NCBI GenBank assembly: GCA_049116315.1
Contig: JAGDZD010000007.1
Location: forward strand, 248,001-312,000
DNA length: 64,000 nucleotides
Direction: 5' to 3'
Source of the DNA: Thalassobius sp049116315
GTDB taxonomy: Bacteria; Pseudomonadota; Alphaproteobacteria; Rhodobacterales; Rhodobacteraceae
Part shown: positions 42,951-50,906 of the stretch, one piece after another
Layout of the letters: the number at the start of each line of letters is the position of its first letter
How positions within the stretch are numbered: the stretch's first letter is position 1
The notes under the pieces: model-generated
Seen by the model: only the letters and a program-made list of their open reading frames with translations
What the model was told of the DNA's origin: nothing
Databases searched by the model: none
Made by a program: the position numbers and the translations under genes

Positions 42951-43582
42951 TATTTGCCCTCCGGCTCGGGGAGATGTGCATCGTCACCCATAACTTCATG
43001 AATTTCGTCCTGTGCTTGTTCGGCGACGTCTTTCATGACGACAACACCCACAGGCTCTTTGGATGGGTCCAACACAAGGCGGATCGCACCGAACAATTGC
43101 AGGGCAAGTCGGCACCACCAGATCGAGAAGGCGATAGGAACAAGCAGTTTGGAAGGCCACGTCACATACTCAGCGTCGATCGTGGTGTCGCCAAGGGTGT
43201 AGGCCCGGAGAAAGTGGCCAAAGCTATAATAAATCAGGACCCCAATGATAAACATGGCGATCGCCGCGCCAAAGGCTTCTACCAGCCAAAGCGCGCGCCC
43301 TGACAGGCGGCCCATCAACAGTTCCATCCGGATATGGCTGCCCATTCGTTGGGTATAGGCGGCGCCAAGAAAGGCCATGCTGGCCATCGATAGCTCAACA
43401 AGATCAATGTAGCCGTTGATGGGCGTATTAAACACAGTGCGCAAAAGGATTTGCAGCACGCCCAACATCATCAACGCCATGATCGCTGCAGCAGCGAGCA
43501 AATTGGCAAGATCCTCGATGGGGATCAGCTTCTTGTTAAGTCGGCCAAGAATACCACCTGTCGTCTGTTGCTGCGTCAACAT
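42950..43582 (-). CDS. dctQ: TRAP transporter small permease
   Basis: 210 residues with four membrane helices and a polar C-terminal tail. MLGVLQILLRTVFNTPINGYIDLVELSMASMAFLGAAYTQRMGSHIRMELLMGRL is the DctQ pattern (ILLRTVF...DLVE...SHIRMELL). Partner of dctM. The partial AAAAATCGAT motif lies 14 bp upstream of its start (43596-43605). Confidence 0.92.
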   Translation of the reverse strand: MLTQQQTTGGILGRLNKKLIPIEDLANLLAAAAIMALMMLGVLQILLRTVFNTPINGYIDLVELSMASMAFLGAAYTQRMGSHIRMELLMGRLSGRALWLVEAFGAAIAMFIIGVLIYYSFGHFLRAYTLGDTTIDAEYVTWPSKLLVPIAFSIWWCRLALQLFGAIRLVLDPSKEPVGVVVMKDVAEQAQDEIHEVMGDDAHLPEPEGK

Positions 43583-43595
43583 TGTTGATCCTTTG

Positions 43596-43605
43596 AAAAA
43601 TCGAT
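43596..43605. promoter_or_regulatory. Partial AAAAATCGAT motif between dctP and dctQ
   Basis: AAAAATCGAT matches the left part of the AAAAAATCGATTTTTT palindrome, but the right half is lost. It lies in the 76-bp gap between dctP and dctQ. It may be a weak site or a chance match. Confidence 0.3.
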
Positions 43606-43658
43606 CTATGCCGCGGACGAATTTTCATCGTCCGCGCCAATTTCATTTGCCCTGAAGC

Positions 43659-44687
43659 TTATTTGCTTTCGGCTTCTTTGGCGTATTCAAAGATCGCGTC
43701 AAAAACGCCCTGAGCGTCAAATGAGTCAGAGTTTGCAGCGATCCACGCATCCCATACTGGCTGGCCAGCAATTTCGCGGAATTCTGCAAGTTGCTCATCC
43801 GAATAGACGATTTCGGTCATTGTTTCGCGGAACACAGGCAGGTTGATCTTGTCCTGTTCGGCGTAAGCCGCTTGCTCAACGTCCATTCCCATGCCGCGCA
43901 GATCCATCAAAAGAGTTTGATACTGCTCGGGCAGGCTGTCGTAAGCGCTTTTGTTCAGAACCCAGCCACATTCCGAGGTGCCCGGCGCGAGGTTTGATGT
44001 GAACCAATCGGCCTCTTCCGCGATACCAAAGCTAACGTGGGCATAGGTATAAGGGAACGCCGCTGCATCAAGCGCGCCGCGCTGGAAGGCTGTTGAGGTT
44101 TCACCCGCAGGAAGCGTTTGCTTGGTCGCGCCCAAAGCCGCCATTGCGTCCCCGAGGCCACCACCGGCACGAACCCTCAGACCTTTCCAGTCGGACAAGT
44201 CTGTTGGGGCATCACCTTTGCCAAGCACCTCATATTGGGGCAGCAGGCCAGACAGGTAAGGCACGGCGTTCCATGCCGCCATATCAGCCACGATTGCAGG
44301 GTGCTCAAACATGCGAGACCGAACATGTTTGTCAACTTTAGGGTCACCAAGCGGCAGGAACGGGAGTGAGAACACCATCCACGCTGGGTTCTTACCGGGG
44401 TGGTAGAAGTTGCAAATCGCGGCCCCTTCGAAGGCGTTCAATTTCAGCCCATCAAGGTTTTCACGGCTGCTCGACAACTGGCCACCATAGAAGACTTTGA
44501 TATTGAAATTGCCGCCGGTCTGTTCGCGAACTTCGTCAGCGATCGCTTCGATCCCAGCGGACAGCGCGCGCGGGTTACCCCACATCGACAAGCTCCAGTT
44601 CACTTCAGGGCCTTCGACTGTTTGCGCATGCGCCGCCGTCGATGCCAAGAGCAATGCTCCGCAAGCCAGTTTGTTCAAAAGTTTCAT
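43659..44687 (-). CDS. dctP: TRAP transporter solute-binding protein, DctP type
   Basis: 342 residues from the ATG at 44687, which has GGGAGGATAAAG before it. Signal peptide MKLLNKLACGALLLASTAAHA, then QTVEGPEVNWSLSMWGNPRALSAGIEAIADEVREQTGGNFNIKVFYGGQLSSSRENLDGLKLNAFEGAAICNFYHPGKNPAWMVFSLPFLP. The Arg in GLRVRAGGG is where DctP proteins salt-bridge a carboxylate ligand. First gene of the dctPQM-glcG operon. Substrate unknown, but likely an organic acid. Confidence 0.92.
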   Translation of the reverse strand: MKLLNKLACGALLLASTAAHAQTVEGPEVNWSLSMWGNPRALSAGIEAIADEVREQTGGNFNIKVFYGGQLSSSRENLDGLKLNAFEGAAICNFYHPGKNPAWMVFSLPFLPLGDPKVDKHVRSRMFEHPAIVADMAAWNAVPYLSGLLPQYEVLGKGDAPTDLSDWKGLRVRAGGGLGDAMAALGATKQTLPAGETSTAFQRGALDAAAFPYTYAHVSFGIAEEADWFTSNLAPGTSECGWVLNKSAYDSLPEQYQTLLMDLRGMGMDVEQAAYAEQDKINLPVFRETMTEIVYSDEQLAEFREIAGQPVWDAWIAANSDSFDAQGVFDAIFEYAKEAESK

Positions 44688-44801
44688 CTTTATCCTCCCA
44701 GATATGTGTGGCGTTTTGCCGGTCTTGGTTTGCAACTCACCTCACTCAGAAGGCGGGTCGACTGAAATCGTGCTCGATAGCCAGCGATTGCGCTGAGGTG
44801 G

Positions 44802-45149
44802 TTATGTCTCCAACTTTGGTCGTTCTTGCGTAAACGGTACCCTTGCCAGCGCCTTCATTTTTCGTGCGGCTGCTGTTTTTATGTGCAGGGCCGTTTTTAT
44901 TTTTGCTGTGCGCTGCCCCCAGATCCTTTGGAAATGAACCAACGTCTCAGGTGAGGACGTGCGCGTGTTGGCCGAGCTGTTGCTTGATGTGTGAACGCCC
45001 CAAAGTGCCGTTCTTTTGTATTGGCGCACTCTGGAAATGGGCTGAACACCCGAAAATTCGGTGGTGAGGCGGAGTCTCGACGGGACTGAAGGACGCAGAA
45101 GGTCTTCAAAAACCCTCGATCGACCAAAGCCGTTTTTCAGATTTAGCAT
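44802..45149 (-). CDS. Unrecognised ORF between dctP and the DRE-TIM gene
   Basis: 115 codons from the ATG at 45149, preceded by a strong GAGGGGAG eight bases upstream. The product, MLNLKNGFGRSRVFEDLLRPSVPSRLRLTTEFSGVQPISRVRQYKRTALWGVHTSSNSSANTRT, is basic and serine/arginine rich, without a known domain. It could be a real small protein at the head of the dctPQM operon, or a non-coding frame with a chance ribosome site. The composition is unlike neighbouring genes, so I hold it with little confidence. Confidence 0.3.
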   Translation of the reverse strand: MLNLKNGFGRSRVFEDLLRPSVPSRLRLTTEFSGVQPISRVRQYKRTALWGVHTSSNSSANTRTSSPETLVHFQRIWGQRTAKIKTALHIKTAAARKMKALARVPFTQERPKLET

Positions 45150-45207
45150 GATGCGACTCCCCTCGCGTTGGTTGATCTTAGCTACGAATTTCTCCAGCGC
45201 AAATAAA

Positions 45208-45219
45208 AAAATCGATTTT
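45208..45219. promoter_or_regulatory. AAAATCGATTTT palindrome in divergent region before the DRE-TIM gene
   Basis: A 12-bp perfect palindrome inside AAAAAAATCGATTTTG (45205-45220), about 60 bp after the minus-strand ATG 45149 and 58 bp before the next possible plus-strand start. A TTGACA lies at 45229-45234. The core is identical to the one at 35612-35623. Confidence 0.55.
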
Positions 45220-45275
45220 GTTGGACATTGACAAGAAAACACGACACTTTTAGGGCGAGAGTCTGGGAGGATTCG

Positions 45276-45476
45276 ATGACAAACAGCGTACCAGTTGATG
45301 GCAAGCACTTCGCTGCTCTGGCGAACACGTGCGCCACACCTGTTCCATTGGGACAGGTTGGAACTGTGCGGAAGTTGAACAGTACATGGTCCTGGAATGC
45401 ATGGGCGGCGTCGATACGCCTACTCGAACGCGTCCGTGACTCCAGAAATATTCACACCTTATCGAAAGGAAAATAG
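45276..45476 (+). CDS. Possible leader peptide or small protein before the DRE-TIM gene
   Basis: 66 codons with a good site, GGGAGGATTCG, before the ATG. The product, MTNSVPVDGKHFAALANTCATPVPLGQVGTVRKLNSTWSWNAW, has no recognised domain. It ends one base before the ATG of the next gene. It may be a short leader whose translation affects the downstream gene, but it could also be chance. Confidence 0.35.
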   Translation: MTNSVPVDGKHFAALANTCATPVPLGQVGTVRKLNSTWSWNAWAASIRLLERVRDSRNIHTLSKGK

Positions 45477-45477
45477 G

Positions 45478-46689
45478 ATGCGTGAAACACACCTCGAAGA
45501 TGGTAAATGGTGGGTTAGCCCTTATAATTTTGAACCCGAAGTCCGCGGCGGATTGAACCTACCTGAAAAAGTCGAAATCCACGATGCTACTTTGCGCGAT
45601 GGCGAACAGACACCAGGCGTTGTGTTCTCCGTTGATGACAAAATTGAAATCGCGACCAAATTGAACGAGCTTGGTGTGGACCGGATCGAAGCCGGCATGC
45701 CCGCCGTTTCGGTTGATGACCAAACAGCGATCAAAGAAATTTCGAAATTGGGACTTGATTCCAAGATCTTCACATTCGCCCGCGCCATGCAGAAAGACAT
45801 CGACCTGGCATTGGAATGCGGCGCCGATGGCGTGGTGATCGAGGTGCCAATTGGCTATCCAAAACTTGTCACTCAGTTTGGCTGGACTTGGGAAGATGTT
45901 GCCAAGAAAACAGCGCCAGTGATCAATTATGCCCGTGAAAACGGTCTGCATGCGCTGTTCTTTCCTTATGACACAACACGTGCGCGCAAGGACGACCTGA
46001 CGAACCTGTGCAACTATATCATGGACAATTCGCCGCCTGACAGCATCGGTATTGTGGACACCATGGGCTGCGCCACACCTGAGGCGATCAAGCACATGGT
46101 CCGCTGGGTCAACGACATGACTGGGCTGCCGATTGAAATCCACACGCACAATGATTTTGGCATGGGCGTGGCGACAGAGCTTGCGGCTGTTACTGCGGGT
46201 GCTGTTTGTGTGCACAGCTGTGCAAACGGTCTGGGTGAGCGTACCGGTAACGCGGCCCTTGAAGAGCTGATGATGGGGCTGCACCTGCTCTATGGGTATG
46301 ACACTCAGTATAAGCTCGACAAGATCCCCGAACTGGCAGAGATGATTGCGCAGAAGTCCAACATTCCAGTCGCACGCAACAAACCTGTTCTGGGCCACGG
46401 AAACTTCATTCGCGAAAGCGGCATCGGCATCAACTATGTCATGAACGATCCGCTCGTGATGTTCGCCACGCACCCCAGCTTGACTGGGAAAGAGGGCGAA
46501 GTTGTCCTTGGTAAGAAATCCGGCAAAGCCTCAATCATCTATAAGATGGGCGAGCTTGGCATGGGTGAACTGCCAGACGACAAAATTGCTGCCATTCTTG
46601 ATGAGGTCAAAAAAGCAGGCATCGCAAAACGTGATGTTTTGACCATTGAAGAGTTCACAAACATTGTTGCGGCTGTGAAAGCCACCTAA
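45478..46689 (+). CDS. Homocitrate/2-isopropylmalate synthase-like DRE-TIM metallolyase
   Basis: 403 residues from ATG 45478 (AAAGGAAAATAGG in front). The catalytic arginine/metal motif is HDATLRDGEQTPGV, the metal histidines are in IHTHNDFG, and CANGLGERTGNAALEELMMG completes the barrel; GKKSGKAS near the C-terminus is like homocitrate synthase. There is no leucine-type regulatory domain. No nif or leuCD genes are nearby; the neighbours are transporters and cupins. It may condense acetyl-CoA with a 2-oxoacid or run the reverse cleavage. Confidence 0.85.
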   Translation: MRETHLEDGKWWVSPYNFEPEVRGGLNLPEKVEIHDATLRDGEQTPGVVFSVDDKIEIATKLNELGVDRIEAGMPAVSVDDQTAIKEISKLGLDSKIFTFARAMQKDIDLALECGADGVVIEVPIGYPKLVTQFGWTWEDVAKKTAPVINYARENGLHALFFPYDTTRARKDDLTNLCNYIMDNSPPDSIGIVDTMGCATPEAIKHMVRWVNDMTGLPIEIHTHNDFGMGVATELAAVTAGAVCVHSCANGLGERTGNAALEELMMGLHLLYGYDTQYKLDKIPELAEMIAQKSNIPVARNKPVLGHGNFIRESGIGINYVMNDPLVMFATHPSLTGKEGEVVLGKKSGKASIIYKMGELGMGELPDDKIAAILDEVKKAGIAKRDVLTIEEFTNIVAAVKAT

Positions 46690-47041
46690 ATCAAACGCGT
46701 GCGCCGTTTCACTCTCGGCACTCGCAAGCACGCTGATTTGGCTCCCAATTTTGGGGGCCACCAATTTCAGAACAGGCGTTGATCGACGCCAATGCGTTGG
46801 TGAAAAGATCAATATCGATAGGGGGCGCACAGCATAAAGCTGGGCGCCTCTTTCACTTCGTGACAATGGACTTCGTCGTGGTGCTGGACCCCTCGGTCGA
46901 TGTGATCCGCGCGGCTCTGTTTTCTTTGCTCAAAGGACCGGTACGGTGCGTTCAAAGAACTCAAAGATCTGCGCATAGGCGTGCAGACACAGCGCGTCGC
47001 AGTTGGCATTGCGACTTGAGCGTTGCGTCAGCGGCCACGCC
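46690..47041. other. Gene-free stretch between the DRE-TIM gene and the kinase gene
   Basis: 352 bp without a supported gene. Short frames on both strands lack ribosome sites. On the minus strand, a frame entering from the 3' end of the kinase gene ends in a protein-like tail (CDALCLHAYAQIFEFFERTVPVL, stop at 46930-46932), which may be the remnant of a lost gene. I could not identify it. Confidence 0.4.
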
Positions 47042-49759
47042 TTAGGCAGATTGCTGCAGCGCGGTTTCAATGACCTCAAGCAGCTCGTTTCGGCGCACTG
47101 GTTTTGTCAGATGTTGTGATTGAAGGGTGCAAGGCGTAGCAGCCTCGCTTGGCAAATCGCTTGAATCGGCATAGCCCGACATAAAGATCACCGGCAAGTC
47201 CGGCTTTAGCTCGCAGACTTGGCGCGCCAATTCGGCCCCTTGGATTTCGCCGGGCATGACAAGATCTGTCAGAAGCAATGCAAAATCTGTTGTGTCATCC
47301 AGCAGGGCCCGTGCTTCGTCACCAGAATTTGCGGAGGTCACGTCATAACCGGCGCGTTTAAGCACCTTGGTGATGATGTCCAGAACATCCTGCTGATCTT
47401 CGACAACCAGAATTTTTGCACCCGTCGTTGTTTCGATCAAGCCCGTGGCCGCTTCGTTCTTGGGCTGGATGATCTGACCTGCACCTGCGTTAAAGTAGAG
47501 CGTAAAGGTTGTGCCCACATCCACCTCTGAGGTGACCCGTACAGCGCCGCCTGATTGCTGCATAAAACCTTGGATCATCGACAACCCAAGACCCGATCCT
47601 GCGCCAACCGCTTTGGTCGTAAAGAAAGGCTCAAAGATGTTGGACAGAATGTCTTCGGTAATGCCGTGGCCACTGTCGCTCACGGTGACCGTCACATAGT
47701 GCCCGGCCTGCAAAGACTCGCCCTGATCATCTTGAAGGGCGTCGTCAATTTTGACGTTGGCAGTTTCAATCGACAACCGACCGCCGTTCTGCATGGCGTC
47801 ACGCGCGTTGACGATCAAATTTAGAATGGCGCTTTCGGCGGCACTGCGGTCAACTTCGACGCCCCAAACCTCAGGGGCCAAGGTGATGTCAAACGAGATG
47901 TTGTCTGGCAATGCCCGTTGCAGCCAGTTCTTGGTTTCGCGCACCAAAGTGTTCAAATCCGTCGTCTCAGGATCCAAGCGCGAGCGTCGCGCAAAGGCCA
48001 GCATGCTGCGCGTCAGATCCGCACCGCGCGACGTTGCGCCGATACTGGCGTCAATCAAGCTCAGCTGATCGGGATCGGTCAGCTCATCACGCAGCAGCTC
48101 TTGGTTGCCTAAGATCACCGCCAGCAAGTTGTTAAAGTCATGCGCCACACCGCCCGTCAGTTGGCCAACTGCTTCAAGACGTTGGGATTGTCTGAGCTTT
48201 TCTTCGGTCAAACGACGCTCTGTGATGTCGGATTGAACCGCAATTGCCAACGTGCCGTGAATTTGATGTTCATACGTCATCAAAGACGCTTCACTCCAAA
48301 ACATCGATCCATCTTTGCGAACGTTTTGAACTTCTCCGGACCAACGGCCATTGACCCTTAGGGCGGTTCTGATTTCAGATTCAGTGGCCGCGTGGTCGGC
48401 CTCGGTGTCAGCGTTGAGCAGCCCGACATAACGCCCCAGCAGCTCGCCACGCTCATAGCCAAACAACTCGTCCAGCACGGCGTTTGTGTACATAATCACC
48501 CCATCCGACATCCGGGAGGCCTGAACGCCCTCGCCAATGCCTTCGATGATCTCGATCTGAAACGTGCGTTCCGCCTCGGCCATTTTGAAATCAGTGATAT
48601 CCAAAATGCTGACGGGAATGCTGCGAAACCCGTCGAAGGTGTCGGGTATAGGCAAAGAGATGACACAGCTGAGCTCTTTGCCGTCCAGCGTGTACATCTT
48701 GGTTTCCACGCGGAAATTATGATGTTTTTCCCAAATTGCGATCAGGAATTTTCTGAACATCAAAATCGTGTGATCGCTAAAGATGTTCAATGCATTTTCG
48801 CGCAAATGGGCTTCGGAAGTGGCGCCAAACAGCTTAAGTGTAGCAGCGTTCACGCTGAGAATGCGCACCTTTCTGATCCAATCGACAACGGTTTTGGGAT
48901 TGTCTCCAAGATAGCCATCGAGGTCGGAAACACCCTTGCGGCGCAGCACATTCAAGGTTTCTATGACTTTCGAATAGTCATTGTTCCACAAGGAAAATTC
49001 GCTGTTTTCGAACAAATGCTGAAAGCGCTTTTCTTCTCGCTCCAGCCGGCCAACTGCATCGTCGCGACCGCGGAACAGCTTGTTGTACTCTTCGACAATT
49101 GCGCCCAATTCGTCGTCTTTATGATCCGCAGAGACATTCAGTTCTTTAGAACCGCTGCGGATTTCTTGCGCCAGTTCTTTCAGCGGTCTGGACAGCATCC
49201 GGTGAAAGACCAACCCCAAAATAATCGCCAAAAAGACATTGCGCAAAATGCCAAACAGCAGAACCAAGCCAGAGCGTTGGAAAAAGGTTTTTGCGATGAC
49301 ATTGGTGTCGACTTTGATGCTAAGATCGCCTGCGTAGAACAACGTGTCTGGGCTGATCAAGCGCGTGGAATAAGACTGCGTTTCGCCAAACACACGTTTT
49401 GACAGCCACGAAATTGAATCATGTGTCCGGTCGCGTTTGCGGTGAAACATAGTGTCGCCGTAGTTGTCGATCACCGAAGCTTCGACAATGGCATCTTGCT
49501 GGAACAACCCGTTCACCACGGTTTCTGCCAGGGTCCGGTCCAATTCAAACGCGGCCTGAAATGCGGGTTCTTCAAAGGCAAGAAGTGACTGTTCAAATTT
49601 CTGATCAGTCTGGTCGATTTCGCGGCGCATATCGGCTGCGATTTGGATGGCACTAAAGATGATCCCAAGTGTGAAGCCAATAAAGACGGCTACGCGAGCT
49701 TGTCGGTAGGACAAGCTTTTTGTGACTCGATTTTCTTGCAGGCTATTGTTTTTGTTCAC
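47042..49759 (-). CDS. Hybrid sensor histidine kinase with two PAS domains and a C-terminal receiver
   Basis: 905 residues. Two membrane helices (about 22-43 and 164-186) enclose a periplasmic sensor; HAMP (about 187-235), PAS regions (about 245-395 and 400-515), HisKA with GGVAHDFNNLLAVI (His540), HATPase with LGLSMIQGFM, and a receiver from about 780 with VVEDQQ and acceptor Asp832 follow. A hybrid kinase with no DNA-binding partner nearby needs an outside phosphotransfer protein or effector. It starts just after the solute-binding gene ends, which suggests that the binding protein feeds a signal to it. Confidence 0.9.
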   Translation of the reverse strand: MNKNNSLQENRVTKSLSYRQARVAVFIGFTLGIIFSAIQIAADMRREIDQTDQKFEQSLLAFEEPAFQAAFELDRTLAETVVNGLFQQDAIVEASVIDNYGDTMFHRKRDRTHDSISWLSKRVFGETQSYSTRLISPDTLFYAGDLSIKVDTNVIAKTFFQRSGLVLLFGILRNVFLAIILGLVFHRMLSRPLKELAQEIRSGSKELNVSADHKDDELGAIVEEYNKLFRGRDDAVGRLEREEKRFQHLFENSEFSLWNNDYSKVIETLNVLRRKGVSDLDGYLGDNPKTVVDWIRKVRILSVNAATLKLFGATSEAHLRENALNIFSDHTILMFRKFLIAIWEKHHNFRVETKMYTLDGKELSCVISLPIPDTFDGFRSIPVSILDITDFKMAEAERTFQIEIIEGIGEGVQASRMSDGVIMYTNAVLDELFGYERGELLGRYVGLLNADTEADHAATESEIRTALRVNGRWSGEVQNVRKDGSMFWSEASLMTYEHQIHGTLAIAVQSDITERRLTEEKLRQSQRLEAVGQLTGGVAHDFNNLLAVILGNQELLRDELTDPDQLSLIDASIGATSRGADLTRSMLAFARRSRLDPETTDLNTLVRETKNWLQRALPDNISFDITLAPEVWGVEVDRSAAESAILNLIVNARDAMQNGGRLSIETANVKIDDALQDDQGESLQAGHYVTVTVSDSGHGITEDILSNIFEPFFTTKAVGAGSGLGLSMIQGFMQQSGGAVRVTSEVDVGTTFTLYFNAGAGQIIQPKNEAATGLIETTTGAKILVVEDQQDVLDIITKVLKRAGYDVTSANSGDEARALLDDTTDFALLLTDLVMPGEIQGAELARQVCELKPDLPVIFMSGYADSSDLPSEAATPCTLQSQHLTKPVRRNELLEVIETALQQSA

Positions 49760-50542
49760 TTAATTAAACTCATCTGGGACGTATGCTCTGGTGATTTCTT
49801 CGAAAACCCCCTCCGAGCGCAGCTCGTCGATTGCCTGTCGCAGTTTGGCCAAGGTTTCTGGATCGACTTTACCACTGGTACAATGCAACCACATCGAAGC
49901 GCTGAAAAATGGGAAGATGGTGCCGACGTCACTGCGGCTGATGCCCTGATCTTTGAAGTAGTAGAAAATACTAAGCGCGGATCCCGCGATGGCATCGACC
50001 CGATCTGCTTTCAACAGTTGGACACTTTGCCCGTGTCCATTGGTGAGCAAGCGGTTGATTTCCGGATCTGAGCTGATGCGACGGTTGCGAAAGCTGCCGC
50101 GGGGAATGGCCAGCGTCAAACCATACAGATCTTCTAGCTTTGTCAGCGTCAGTCCGGGGTGGGTCACAATCACCCGGTCCAAATCTTCCATGACCAAGGC
50201 AACTGGTTCAAAGGTTTGTTCGTTTTTGGCAGAGCGGGCCAAGATGGCGCAGTCAGATACGCCGCGTTGTAGGTTTTTCACCAATCGAGTGATGGGGACA
50301 GTGGTGTCAACGATCTCGACCTGCGCGCGCTCGGCAATGGCTGCGTTGATTTCAACAATCATCCCCGGTTTCTCTGCACTCGGATCTTCCAAGGCATAGG
50401 GTACCAGCCCGATGGTTGCGAACTGAAGCGGTTCCGCAGATAGCTGACTGCCAAGGCTGGCAGCTGCTGCCAATACGACCGCCGCAGTAAAACGAGACAA
50501 TATGCCTTTGCGTCGTTCCTTCTGTAAGCATATGGACGTCAT
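49760..50542 (-). CDS. Periplasmic solute-binding protein (SBP_bac_3-like) next to the kinase
   Basis: 260 residues. A signal-like segment (SRFTAAVVLAAAASLGSQLSA) is followed by EPLQFATIGLVPYALEDPSAEKPGMIVEINAAIAERAQVEIVDTTVPITRLVKNLQRGVSDCAILARS, the family 3 amino-acid-type binding fold. No transport permease is near; instead the kinase gene starts at once after its stop. It therefore may be a sensory accessory of the kinase. Ligand unknown. Confidence 0.75.
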   Translation of the reverse strand: MTSICLQKERRKGILSRFTAAVVLAAAASLGSQLSAEPLQFATIGLVPYALEDPSAEKPGMIVEINAAIAERAQVEIVDTTVPITRLVKNLQRGVSDCAILARSAKNEQTFEPVALVMEDLDRVIVTHPGLTLTKLEDLYGLTLAIPRGSFRNRRISSDPEINRLLTNGHGQSVQLLKADRVDAIAGSALSIFYYFKDQGISRSDVGTIFPFFSASMWLHCTSGKVDPETLAKLRQAIDELRSEGVFEEITRAYVPDEFN

Positions 50543-50906
50543 TTGCTTTCCTCCAACAGATCTCCCGTTTTGCTAGGTTGTGGCCTTTTTCGTAATGACG
50601 CAAGTGTTTCCACCGCAATTGTACAAGGCATTGGAGACTCTTAGCCCGTGCTAGGAACTCTAATGCAAATATCTGGCCGTGTGCCGCATGTGGGGAATAT
50701 TTTCCAAAATTTTACAAATTCACGCATTGAGAAAGGTCACACGCCGTTGGGGTTTGGTGCCGATATTGGTGTCACCAACGTCGTACTGTCGTGGTGAACC
50801 TCTCGGGATATTGCGCCCAAAAGCGGCTTTGGTCGATCTTCTGGCTTTCAATGTTGTGTTGATGTTAGTTGATGATTGAGTTCAAATTATTCTTAAAGGG
50901 TGGCAA
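50543..50906. other. Gene-free divergent region between the SBP/kinase operon and lysR
   Basis: 364 bp holding the promoters for both directions. There are AT-rich segments at about 50690-50725 and 50850-50900. I see no clear gene and no strong palindrome. Confidence 0.5.

Noticed and set aside
35199..47041. Genomic island inserted at tRNA-Arg with attachment repeats
   Set aside because: No integrase gene is present, and I saw no second copy of the tRNA 3' end near the far side of the cluster; only the location next to a tRNA suggests it.
46930..47041. Minus-strand gene remnant ending in a protein-like tail after the kinase gene
   Set aside because: Only about 37 codons long, it runs on from the kinase gene in another frame, has no start or ribosome site, and I could not match it to a family; noted under the gene-free stretch only.
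48392..49402. Plus-strand 336-codon frame inside the hybrid kinase gene
   Set aside because: Antisense to the kinase, whose domains are all intact; the product has no recognisable domain.
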